NCBI RefSeq assembly: GCF_024347515.1 | Contig: NZ_AP025492.1 | Span: forward strand, 3,511,999-3,575,998 | Length of the DNA: 64,000 nucleotides | From: Vibrio gigantis | GTDB lineage: Bacteria > Pseudomonadota > Gammaproteobacteria > Enterobacterales > Vibrionaceae | Direction of reading: 5' to 3' | Part shown: one piece after another, positions 56,883 to 64,000 of the stretch | How the letters are laid out: each line of letters opens with the position of its first letter | How positions within the stretch are numbered: the first letter of the stretch is position 1 | Program-made: the position numbers and the translations under genes | The notes under the pieces: model-generated | Seen by the model: only the letters and a program-made list of their open reading frames with translations | The model's database searches: none | Told to the model about the DNA's origin: nothing

Positions 56883-57317
56883 TTAAAACTGGTCGCTATG
56901 ATCGTTAAACCACGCTTCAGCAGCGTCTTCTGGTACCGGAGTTTCCAATACATCGATGGTAAAACAATCAGAAATAGGTTGAGCGCCGAGCTTTTCCAGT
57001 TGGTTGTGGACTGATTTACCCGCCAAACAGAAGGTATCGTAACTCGAATCTCCAAGCGCTACGACTGCAAAGCGAACCTGGCTTAAATCTGGGGATTGCT
57101 GGGTCAATGCGTCGATAAACGGCTTAATATTATCTGGAAATTCTCCAGCGCCATGAGTTGAAGTCACCAACAACCAAATGCCTTGTTGGGGGATATTATC
57201 GTATTCAGGCTGATTATGAAGGGTTATCTCATGACCTTGCTCTTCAAGAAGATCGTTAAGGTGATCGCCAACGTACTCAGCACCCCCTAAGGTGCTGCCT
57301 GTAATAATGTGGATCAT
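56883..57317 (-). CDS. mioC: Flavodoxin-like protein MioC
   Basis: A 144-residue FMN-binding flavodoxin, implicated in biotin synthase electron transfer. Motifs: [16 protein letters not shown] (phosphate loop) and [13 protein letters not shown]. The start is the ATG at 57315-57317 behind AAGGACAG; 11 upstream codons overlap the mnmE terminator. It neighbours oriC, as in Escherichia coli. Confidence 0.94.
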   Translation of the reverse strand: MIHIITGSTLGGAEYVGDHLNDLLEEQGHEITLHNQPEYDNIPQQGIWLLVTSTHGAGEFPDNIKPFIDALTQQSPDLSQVRFAVVALGDSSYDTFCLAGKSVHNQLEKLGAQPISDCFTIDVLETPVPEDAAEAWFNDHSDQF

Positions 57318-57334
57318 TAAGCTGTCCTTATTAA

Positions 57335-57362
57335 AGAAAAAGGCCAACATGAGCCGGCCTTT
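57335..57362 (-). terminator. Terminator after mnmE
   Basis: AAAGGCC/GGCCTTT (57339-57345 with 57356-57362), 10-base loop, followed on the minus strand by TTTCTTT. Confidence 0.8.
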
Positions 57363-57367
57363 AAAGT

Positions 57368-58729
57368 TTATTTACCAATACAGAAAGAGGTGAAGATACG
57401 GCCGAGTAGGTCATCGGAGCTGAACTCACCAGTAATCTCGTTAAGGTGCTGCTGCGTTATACGTAGCTCTTCTGCCAAGATTTCCCCTGCCATATAGCCT
57501 TCGAGTTGTTGCTGACCAATATCTAGGTGCTCAGATGCGCGTTCTAGGGCATCTAAGTGGCGACGACGTGCCATGAAGCCACCTTCATTACCACCAGCAA
57601 AGCCCATGCAATCTTTTAAATGACTACGTAGTGCATCAACGCCTTGTCCTGTCTTTGCTGATAGCCGAATCAGAGTTGGATCATTAACATGGCAAATTCC
57701 GAGATCTTCACCTGTTTGATCGGCTTTGTTACGAATAACGGTCATTCCGATGTTGTTCGGCAGACGATCAACGAAATCGGGCCAGATATCTTTCGGGTCG
57801 GTTGCATCGGTAGTGGTGCCATCCACCATAAATAAAACGCGATCGGCTTGGGCAATTTCTTCCCAAGCGCGTTCAATACCGATTTTTTCGACTTCATCGG
57901 AGGCTTCACGCAGGCCTGCAGTATCAATAATGTGCAGTGGCATACCATCAATATGGATATGTTCACGCAGTACATCACGCGTGGTACCTGCAATATCAGT
58001 CACAATCGCGGAGTCTTTACCTGATAATGCATTCAGTAAACTCGACTTACCGGCATTAGGACGACCTGCAATCACCACCTTCATGCCTTCACGCATGATG
58101 GCACCTTGATTGGCTTCTTGGCGAACTGCTTCGAGGTTGTCGATGATAGCTTGTAAGTCAGCGCTTACTTTGCCGTCAGCAAGGAAATCAATCTCTTCCT
58201 CTGGGAAGTCGATAGCGGCTTCAACATAGATGCGTAAGTGAATCAGAGAATCCACCAGCGTATTAATGCGTTTTGAAAATTCACCTTGCAGCGATTGTAG
58301 GGCTGATTTCGCCGCTTCTTCTGAACTGGCATCAATGAGGTCGGCAATCGCTTCTGCTTGGGTTAAATCCATCTTGTCGTTCAAGAAGGCACGCTCCGAG
58401 AACTCCCCTGGGCGTGCTGCGCGTAGCCCTGGAATCGCGAGGATGCGTTTGATGAGCATATCCATTACCACAGGGCCGCCGTGGCCTTGTAGCTCTAATA
58501 CGTCTTCACCGGTAAACGAGTGCGGGTTAGGAAAGTAAAGCGCGATGCCTTGGTCTAGCTCTAAACCATCGTGAGATTTAAAAGGGGTGTACTCTGCGTA
58601 ACGTGGTTTCAGTACTTTGCCGGTAACTTCAAGCGCAACTTGGGCAGCTTGTGGGCCTGAAACGCGAATAATACCGACGCCGCCACGGCCGGGTGCAGTC
58701 GCTTGAGCAACAATCGTATCTGTAGTCAT
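57368..58729 (-). CDS. mnmE: tRNA modification GTPase MnmE (TrmE)
   Basis: A 453-residue potassium-activated GTPase partner of MnmG. N-terminal formyl-THF domain, central G domain with [27 protein letters not shown] and NKAD, and the C-terminal Cys motif FCIGK. The start is the ATG at 58727-58729; six codons upstream are unlikely. Confidence 0.97.
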   Translation of the reverse strand: MTTDTIVAQATAPGRGGVGIIRVSGPQAAQVALEVTGKVLKPRYAEYTPFKSHDGLELDQGIALYFPNPHSFTGEDVLELQGHGGPVVMDMLIKRILAIPGLRAARPGEFSERAFLNDKMDLTQAEAIADLIDASSEEAAKSALQSLQGEFSKRINTLVDSLIHLRIYVEAAIDFPEEEIDFLADGKVSADLQAIIDNLEAVRQEANQGAIMREGMKVVIAGRPNAGKSSLLNALSGKDSAIVTDIAGTTRDVLREHIHIDGMPLHIIDTAGLREASDEVEKIGIERAWEEIAQADRVLFMVDGTTTDATDPKDIWPDFVDRLPNNIGMTVIRNKADQTGEDLGICHVNDPTLIRLSAKTGQGVDALRSHLKDCMGFAGGNEGGFMARRRHLDALERASEHLDIGQQQLEGYMAGEILAEELRITQQHLNEITGEFSSDDLLGRIFTSFCIGK

Positions 58730-58807
58730 AGTTGTGCCTGCTAGCATGTGAAAGCCAAAAAGGGGCGCTCACGATTAATCAATTAGCTGAATTGTAATCA
58801 GCTAAAA

Positions 58808-58838
58808 ATAAAAAGGCGACCTTTTGGTCGCCTTTCTT
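58808..58838 (-). terminator. Terminator after yidC
   Basis: AAAGGCGACC-TTTT-GGTCGCCTTT followed on the minus strand by TTATTTTTA. The stem is identical to that of the atp terminator. Confidence 0.9.
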
Positions 58839-58859
58839 TATCTCTTTCTATTCCCGAAC

Positions 58860-60482
58860 TTACTTAGAATGTAAGCCTTTCTTTTCCAGCGCGCGGTAGA
58901 TAAGCGTTTGCTGAATCAGAGTTACGATGTTCGATACTAGCCAGTATAGAACCAGACCTGAAGGGAAGAACAGGAAGAAGAATGTGAACATAACCGGCAT
59001 AAAGGTCATGATCTTCTGCTGCATTGGATCCGTTACAGTTGTCGGGCTCATCTTCTGGATTAGGAACATTGAAGCACCCATCAGAAGAGGCAAGATGTAG
59101 TATGGGTCTTGTGCTGAAAGGTCAGTAATCCAACCGAAGAACGGTGAGTGACGCAGTTCAACAGACTCCATTAGTGCCCAGTATAGCGAAATGAAGATAG
59201 GCATTTGTAGAAGGATAGGTAAACAGCCACCTAGTGGGTTTACTTTCTCTTTCTTGTAAAGCTCCATCATTTCTTGGCTCATGCGTTGACGGTCGTCGCC
59301 AATACGCTCACGCATCGCAGTCAGCTTAGGCTGAAGCATACGCATTTTCGCCATAGACGTGTACTGAGCTTTCGTTAGTGGGTACATAGCACCACGAACG
59401 ATGAAAGTTAGACAGATAATTGCCAGACCCCAGTTCACAACGATGCCTTGAATGAACGAAAGCAGAGTATGAAGTGGTTTAGCAATGAACCATAACCAAC
59501 CGTAGTCAACTACTAGGTCTAGGTTTGGTGCAACAGCAGCCATTTGGTCTTGAAGTTTAGGACCAACCCAAAGCGTTGCTTTGAAGCTTGCTTCGTCGCC
59601 AGTAGCGATGGTCTTGTTCGGCATGCGAACACCGATGTCGCCAAGGTTACCAATGACACGAGTGTAAAGGTTGCTGCCTGCTTCGTCGCGTGGAATCCAA
59701 GCACTTGCAAAGTAGTGCTGAATCATCGCTGCCCAACCTTGACCGTTTGCTAGGTTAAGAGACAGGTTGCGATCTTGCATATCATCGAAGCTGTATTTTT
59801 TGTAACGCGTATCTTCCGTAGAGTAAGCACCACCACGGTAAGTTGGCATTGTTAGGCTACCACCGTCATCCATAACGTTTTGACGTAGGTGAGCGTACAT
59901 GCCGAATGTTGCGTTATTACCAGAGTTGTTGATTACATCGTATTCAACGTCAATCGCGTAGCTGCCGCGCTTAAGTACGAATGTTTTAGTGTAATCAAGG
60001 CCGTTCGCTTGGTAAGTCATTGGGATGCGTAGTTCATCTTGACCTTCAGCCAGCGTAAAGCTGTCTGCTGAAACCGTGTAGCTAGGGCGGTTAGTGCTGC
60101 TTAAATCGATACCTTGAGGACCCACTAGACCGCTTTGAGCGATAAATTGGTGACCTGGTTCGTTTTTAAGAAGAACAAAAGTGTCTTCAGAATCGAACTC
60201 TGCAGAGTAATCGTTTAGGTTTGCTTTAACGACATCACCACCAACCGTATCAATTGACAGAGTCAGTACATCAGTTGTTACTGTGATAGTTTTAGCAGAA
60301 GAAGCAACTTGACCAGGAGCCGGGTCTAGATCATCTGCATAAGATGGCGCTGGTAGGGTGCTGCCAGATTGTGCCTGCTCAACCGCTTGTGGTGCTGGAT
60401 TCTGAGCTACGTTCCATTGTTGGAACAGTAGGAAAGAAACCAAAGCCAATGCGATTAACAGGATATTACGTTGAGAATCCAT
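58860..60482 (-). CDS. yidC: Membrane protein insertase YidC
   Basis: A 540-residue Oxa1-family insertase: TM1 (about 5-23), a large periplasmic domain (30-345) and a C-terminal five-helix core with the conserved Arg in [14 protein letters not shown] and the C1 loop ([28 protein letters not shown] region). Works with Sec or alone. Follows rpmH-rnpA-yidD as in most gamma-proteobacteria. Confidence 0.97.
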   Translation of the reverse strand: MDSQRNILLIALALVSFLLFQQWNVAQNPAPQAVEQAQSGSTLPAPSYADDLDPAPGQVASSAKTITVTTDVLTLSIDTVGGDVVKANLNDYSAEFDSEDTFVLLKNEPGHQFIAQSGLVGPQGIDLSSTNRPSYTVSADSFTLAEGQDELRIPMTYQANGLDYTKTFVLKRGSYAIDVEYDVINNSGNNATFGMYAHLRQNVMDDGGSLTMPTYRGGAYSTEDTRYKKYSFDDMQDRNLSLNLANGQGWAAMIQHYFASAWIPRDEAGSNLYTRVIGNLGDIGVRMPNKTIATGDEASFKATLWVGPKLQDQMAAVAPNLDLVVDYGWLWFIAKPLHTLLSFIQGIVVNWGLAIICLTFIVRGAMYPLTKAQYTSMAKMRMLQPKLTAMRERIGDDRQRMSQEMMELYKKEKVNPLGGCLPILLQMPIFISLYWALMESVELRHSPFFGWITDLSAQDPYYILPLLMGASMFLIQKMSPTTVTDPMQQKIMTFMPVMFTFFFLFFPSGLVLYWLVSNIVTLIQQTLIYRALEKKGLHSK

Positions 60483-60484
60483 CG

Positions 60485-60742
60485 TTATTTATCTCTGTCT
60501 TGTTTTTGGACTGGTGGAACGGGGTCAAAGCCCCCTTCGTTCAAAGGATGGCATTTTAATAGACGTTTGCCTGATAACCAACACCCTTTTACAAAACCGT
60601 GAGCTTTCAACGCTTCTATCGCATATAAAGAGCAGGTTGGAGTAAATCGGCAGCGTGGGCCGATGAGTGGACTAATAAACCATCTATAAAAATAGATGGG
60701 TATTAGCGCTATCCACGCGAAGGGCGAGACAGGCGAAGCCAT
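60485..60742 (-). CDS. yidD: Membrane protein insertion efficiency factor YidD
   Basis: An 85-residue membrane-associated protein that aids YidC-dependent insertion. Signature: [16 protein letters not shown]...[18 protein letters not shown]. Its ATG (60740-60742) lies inside rnpA, a 34-base overlap, and it stops 2 bases before yidC. Confidence 0.95.
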   Translation of the reverse strand: MASPVSPFAWIALIPIYFYRWFISPLIGPRCRFTPTCSLYAIEALKAHGFVKGCWLSGKRLLKCHPLNEGGFDPVPPVQKQDRDK

Positions 60743-61065
60743 AATTTGTCGAGTAGCTTGAACATTTCTTCATTGCTTAAATCTTGCGCGCTCTTCTTAG
60801 CGATTACAACAAAATCTTTGTTAGGAAGTTTGTGTTGAGTGTTACGAAAGCTTTCACGAGTAAGACGCTTGAATCGGTTACGACCCACGGCTGTTTTAAT
60901 CTGCTTTTTCGGAACGGCTAATCCAAGACGAGGATTTGAAAGAGAGTTATTTCGAGCAATGATGGTGAAATGAGGAGAGCCAGCTCGATGAGCTTGCTTG
61001 AAGACATTTTGATAATGTTCGGGAGTTAACAAGCGTAACTCCCGACCGAAGGCTAGCTTATTCAA
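60709..61065 (-). CDS. rnpA: Ribonuclease P protein component RnpA
   Basis: A 118-residue basic protein subunit of RNase P. RNR motif region [15 protein letters not shown]-terminal [13 protein letters not shown]. No ATG is available at the N-terminus. TTG codons at 61063-61065 ([10 protein letters not shown]) and 61072-61074 are candidates; the former fits family length better. Its start lies just after the rpmH stop, as usual. Confidence 0.93.
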   Translation of the reverse strand: MNKLAFGRELRLLTPEHYQNVFKQAHRAGSPHFTIIARNNSLSNPRLGLAVPKKQIKTAVGRNRFKRLTRESFRNTQHKLPNKDFVVIAKKSAQDLSNEEMFKLLDKLWLRLSRPSRG

Positions 61066-61077
61066 AATAATCAAAGA

Positions 61078-61212
61078 TTACTTAGAAAGACGCTTACGGC
61101 CTTTTGCACGACGTGCATTGATTGTTGCGCGACCGTTCTTAGTAGCCATGCGAGCACGGAAACCGTGAGTACGCTTACGCTTTAGAACTGTAGGTTGAAA
61201 AGTGCGTTTCAT
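61078..61212 (-). CDS. rpmH: 50S ribosomal protein bL34 (RpmH)
   Basis: A 44-residue very basic ribosomal protein, [20 protein letters not shown] at the N-terminus and [11 protein letters not shown] at the C-terminus. Universally conserved neighbour of rnpA. A good promoter lies at 61325-61353. Confidence 0.98.
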   Translation of the reverse strand: MKRTFQPTVLKRKRTHGFRARMATKNGRATINARRAKGRKRLSK

Positions 61213-61324
61213 TGTAATTACCTTACTGATCAGTAGTTTTAGGTTTTTGTTAAACCCGGCGTGGGCATTTTTTCTCTTCTTTATATAAGAAAGGAAAACC
61301 GACGCCTCTCAACAAAGAGGCGGA

Positions 61325-61353
61325 ATTGTAATCACTGTCACAAAAAGTGTCAA
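61325..61353 (-). promoter_or_regulatory. rpmH promoter
   Basis: Minus-strand -35 TTGACA (61348-61353), 17-bp spacer, -10 TACAAT (61325-61330). A GC-rich inverted repeat CGCCTCT/AGAGGCG (61303-61309 with 61316-61322) spans the expected start site. Confidence 0.8.
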
Positions 61354-61418
61354 TGATTGGGTTAACTAAAATTCCGGTCGGGGGATTATACGTAGAATAA
61401 CTAAAATCACAAGGATCC

Positions 61419-62156
61419 TTAGTCGATCCCAACCTTATTTAAGAATTTTATTAATTTAGGATCCTGTGGATTACCAAAAATATCCTGTGGAGATCCCTGT
61501 TCGACAATATGACCGTCAGCCATGAAGATCACTCGGTCTGCGACCTCTCTAGCGAACTGCATTTCATGGGTAACCACCAGCATGGTTTGGTGCTGATTTG
61601 CCAGTTTTTTCATTAGGTTAAGCACTTCGCCAACCCACTCAGGATCGAGTGCTGAAGTCGGCTCATCAAACAATAATAGCTCTGGTTGTAGTGCCATTGC
61701 ACGGCCAATACCAACCCGTTGTTGTTGGCCACCTGAGAGAGAGGCTGGGTAGCTATCACCTTTGTCACCTAAGCCAATATCATCAAGTATTTGTTGTGCT
61801 TTTTCATGGGCTTGCTGCTTTTTCCAACCACGAACAGTAATTAAACCTTCAGCAATATTCTGTCTTGCGGTTTGGTGAGCGAACAGTGCATAGTTTTGGA
61901 ACACAAAACCGGTTTTACGACGAAGTGCAAGCACCTCTGCCTTAGTGTGTTTCTGAGTATCAACCTTGATGTCATCAATCGAAATCGTGCCTTGATCGGC
62001 TTGCTCTAGAAAATTCACACAACGCAGTAGGGTAGACTTACCTGTGCCACTTGAACCTATGATGACAATTATCTCACCTTGTTTGATTTCTAGGTTGATC
62101 CCTTTCAAAACTTCGGTGTCACCAAACTGCTTGTGGATATTTTGTAATTTGATCAT
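61419..62156 (-). CDS. Polar amino acid ABC transporter, ATP-binding protein
   Basis: A 245-residue ATPase of the PAAT family (GlnQ/TcyC-like). Walker A GSSGTGKST, signature LSGGQQQRVGIGRAMAL, Walker B LLFDEPTSALDPE, switch His in VVTHEM. Its ATG overlaps the permease stop by 4 bases. Likely substrates are cystine or another polar amino acid; the sequence alone does not settle this. Confidence 0.9.
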   Translation of the reverse strand: MIKLQNIHKQFGDTEVLKGINLEIKQGEIIVIIGSSGTGKSTLLRCVNFLEQADQGTISIDDIKVDTQKHTKAEVLALRRKTGFVFQNYALFAHQTARQNIAEGLITVRGWKKQQAHEKAQQILDDIGLGDKGDSYPASLSGGQQQRVGIGRAMALQPELLLFDEPTSALDPEWVGEVLNLMKKLANQHQTMLVVTHEMQFAREVADRVIFMADGHIVEQGSPQDIFGNPQDPKLIKFLNKVGID

Positions 62157-62824
62157 CGTACATATGCCTTATTCAGTTTCACTTCAGCCCAGATTTGAAT
62201 ACGAGTGAGGACAACCACCACGCCCCAGTAAATCAGCGCCACCGCTAAGAAAGCCTCGAAGAAGCGGAAACTTGAAGAAGCCTCCATCTGAGCTTTAGCC
62301 ATGATTTCGGCTACACCTAGGGTGAATGCAAGGGAAGTCGATTTGATCATGTCGATGAAGTAGTTCATCAATGATGGCAGTGCCACGCGAGTTGCTTGTG
62401 GCAAGATCACGCGACGCATGGCTTGACTGGTTGTCATACCTACCGAAAGACTGGCTTCCATCTGGCTGCGATCAATACCGATAATCGCTGCACGAATACT
62501 TTCTGCCATATACGCGGCAAAGTGCAGGGTTAAGCCAATCACAGCGGCGCTGAATGCATCCAACCCAACCATCCACGGGAATACTTGTGGTAAGCCATAA
62601 TAAAGGAGGAACAGCTGTACCAACAATGGTGTTCCTCGGAAGAAGCTAATGTACAGCTGGCTCAATTGGTCGAGTACTGGGATTTTGAATACACGAATAT
62701 TCGCCAGTATCAGAGACAGGATCAGAGCAAAGAACAAGCCCCAAGTCGCCATCTCCATCGTGGTGCCTAAATACTTCAGTAGTATCGGCAACAGCTCTAG
62801 CATGTAATTAAAGTCAAATCCCAT
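62153..62824 (-). CDS. Polar amino acid ABC transporter, permease
   Basis: A 223-residue HisM/GlnP-type permease with about five transmembrane segments. The EAA loop that contacts the ATPase is MEASLSVGMTTSQAMRRVILPQA. A conserved FFRGTPLLVQLFLLYYGLP segment marks the PAAT family. A hairpin between it and the binding-protein gene probably lowers its expression. Confidence 0.9.
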   Translation of the reverse strand: MGFDFNYMLELLPILLKYLGTTMEMATWGLFFALILSLILANIRVFKIPVLDQLSQLYISFFRGTPLLVQLFLLYYGLPQVFPWMVGLDAFSAAVIGLTLHFAAYMAESIRAAIIGIDRSQMEASLSVGMTTSQAMRRVILPQATRVALPSLMNYFIDMIKSTSLAFTLGVAEIMAKAQMEASSSFRFFEAFLAVALIYWGVVVVLTRIQIWAEVKLNKAYVR

Positions 62825-62888
62825 AATTTATCTCGTATTTTTATTGGAAGTACTGTTCTATCAGGTTTTTTAATCAGTGCACAAAAGC

Positions 62889-62922
62889 AAAAAGCCCACC
62901 GCTGTATAAAGCAGTGGGCCTT
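62889..62922 (-). terminator. Intra-operon terminator after the binding-protein gene
   Basis: GCCCAC/GTGGGC (62894-62899 with 62914-62919) extended by GCT/AGC, followed on the minus strand by TTTTTGCTTTT. It lies between the binding-protein gene and the permease gene. Confidence 0.75.
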
Positions 62923-62940
62923 GAATGGTGAAGTGAGTGA

Positions 62941-63690
62941 TTACTTCTGAGTAATGTCTGCACCAAACCATTTCTGAGAGATACTTTCTAGCGTACCATC
63001 TGCGCGCATTGCTGCTAATGCTTCGTTTACTTCGGCTTGCAGTTTTTTGCCGTTATCGTTGTCCACGAAAGGCCAAGCGTTTTCAATGGTTTCGAATGGC
63101 TGTCCTGCTAGTTGTAATGGTAGACCAGTCTTCTTGATAAGCTCTAGTGCTGATAAGCGATCCATTACGAATGCATCGGCACGGCCCAGTGCAACATCAT
63201 GTTCAATACCTGTGTCGTAGGTTTTTACATTGATCTTGCCATCTTTGTCGTAGCTGCGAAGCAGTTGTTCAAAGTTTGAGCCTAGGTTTACTGCAACAGT
63301 CTTGCCTTCAAGGTCTTCGATACCTTTAATGCTGTCATTGCCTTTACGAACGGTAATTTGTGCGCCGTCTACTACGTATGGGTCTGCGAATAGGTATTTC
63401 GCTTTACGTGCATCCGTCATTGTAATTTGGTTTGAAATGGTGTCGATGCGACCCGTTTCAAGAAGACCAAACAGACCAGAGAAGTTAGCTGTTACGTATT
63501 CAACTTTGTAGTCGTTACGTTTACCGATCTCATCCCATAAATCCACTTCAAAACCTTGTAGCTGGTCTTGTTTAACGAAAGTAAATGGGAAGTAGCGACC
63601 AGACATGCCGACTTTAACTTCAGTCGCAGCTTGAACAGTAGCAGCAGAGAGTGCGATAGCCGCAATTGCAGCCTTAATCCAGTTATTCAT
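62941..63690 (-). CDS. Polar amino acid ABC transporter, periplasmic binding protein
   Basis: A 249-residue family-3 solute-binding protein. Signal peptide NNWIKAAIAAIALSAATVQA; the mature protein reads VKVGMSGRYFPFTF and QGFEVDLWDEIGKR, the usual ligand-domain opening. FDxD-like and GRIDTISNQITMT segments resemble cystine/glutamine binders. The start is the ATG at 63688-63690 behind AAGGAG; the 27 upstream codons are not native. Confidence 0.9.
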   Translation of the reverse strand: MNNWIKAAIAAIALSAATVQAATEVKVGMSGRYFPFTFVKQDQLQGFEVDLWDEIGKRNDYKVEYVTANFSGLFGLLETGRIDTISNQITMTDARKAKYLFADPYVVDGAQITVRKGNDSIKGIEDLEGKTVAVNLGSNFEQLLRSYDKDGKINVKTYDTGIEHDVALGRADAFVMDRLSALELIKKTGLPLQLAGQPFETIENAWPFVDNDNGKKLQAEVNEALAAMRADGTLESISQKWFGADITQK

Positions 63691-63792
63691 TTGGTAACTC
63701 CTTATATTTATGGGATTGGATGTTACTGGGAAAATGCTCAATAGAATAAATAACCAGATGTTATTAACCATAACCAGATTGAATTCCCGATT

Positions 63793-63952
63793 TGGGGATA
63801 ACTAGCAAGGATCCGGGCATAAGTGGATCATTATGTGAGTAAATTAGGGGCAAGATGTGTGGATCCACCGATAAATTACAAATTTATTGTGAATAACTTG
63901 GATCTTATTCACTGGATCTGTGATCAATTGCTGGTGATCTGACTTATCAACA
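63793..63952 (+). promoter_or_regulatory. Probable dnaA promoter region with DnaA boxes
   Basis: DnaA-box-like sequences: TGGGGATAA (63793-63801), TGTGAATAA (63888-63896, consensus), TTATTCACT (63905-63913) and TTATCAACA (63944-63952). Seven GATC sites fall between about 63815 and 63940. Such a cluster is typical upstream of dnaA, which is normally divergent from rpmH in this group; the gene itself would start beyond the window. No ORF is seen from 63691 to 64000. Confidence 0.6.
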
Positions 63953-64000
63953 GGTAAAATTAGCAGTCATTTCATATTACTTAAATAGAGTGAGGGCACC

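Noticed and set aside
61250..61432. 60-codon minus-strand frame between the ABC operon and rpmH
   Set aside because: It spans the rpmH promoter, has no ribosome binding site and no family resemblance.

Overview
This window is core chromosome from a marine Vibrio, most likely of the Splendidus clade. I infer this from gene order, from the Glu-Lys-Val tRNA set in the rRNA spacer, from Vibrio-type families (DUF2860, DUF3157, Spo0M homologue) and from an oriC flanked by mnmG and mioC. No database search was possible, so the species call is inference. I see no phage, insertion sequence, integron or CRISPR array.

Layout. 1-2212: the 5' end of thiC behind a TPP riboswitch, crcB, and a multicopper oxidase with a Fur-like operator. 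2489-8604 (minus strand): a complete rRNA operon with two promoters, 16S, tRNA-Glu/Lys/Val, 23S, 5S, tRNA-Asp/Trp and a terminator. 8725-17793: a housekeeping block (yrdA, yrdB, aroE, hemF, tsaC; purEK under a PurR box; yrdD, smg, dprA, a LysM protein; def). 17832-23697: fmt, rsmB, trkA, trkH and a DUF3157 protein. 23716-30803: a hemolysin III family protein, a Spo0M homologue, an unlabelled small-protein locus (25537-25789), yihD, ccoG, srkA, dsbA and a DUF2860 outer-membrane-like protein. 30878-32401: comM. 32605-39257: the ilvLGMEDA operon with a leader peptide and attenuator. 39309-41598: divergent punR-like and punC-like genes. 41675-44874: a GAF-GGDEF protein and glmU.

45004-51987 holds the whole F1Fo ATP synthase operon atpIBEFHAGDC. 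52180-56400 holds mnmG-rsmG-parA-parB. oriC lies at about 56520-56825, with DnaA boxes and 13 GATC sites. To its right are mioC, mnmE, yidC, yidD, rnpA, rpmH and a polar amino acid ABC transporter, all on the minus strand. The window ends in a DnaA-box and GATC-rich stretch that probably precedes dnaA just outside.

How it fits together. Much of the window serves replication, segregation and translation: oriC, ParAB, rRNA, tRNA modification (MnmE/MnmG, TsaC), Def/Fmt, RsmB/RsmG, RnpA and RpmH. It also carries energy generation (ATP synthase, K+ uptake by TrkAH) and biosynthesis (branched-chain amino acids, purines, shikimate, haem, thiamine). Two natural-transformation genes, dprA and comM, are present. 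The least explained items are the small-protein locus at 25.4-25.8 kb with its inverted repeats, a perfect 24-bp palindrome at 24415, the Fur-like box before the oxidase, and an FNR-like site upstream of the atp operon.
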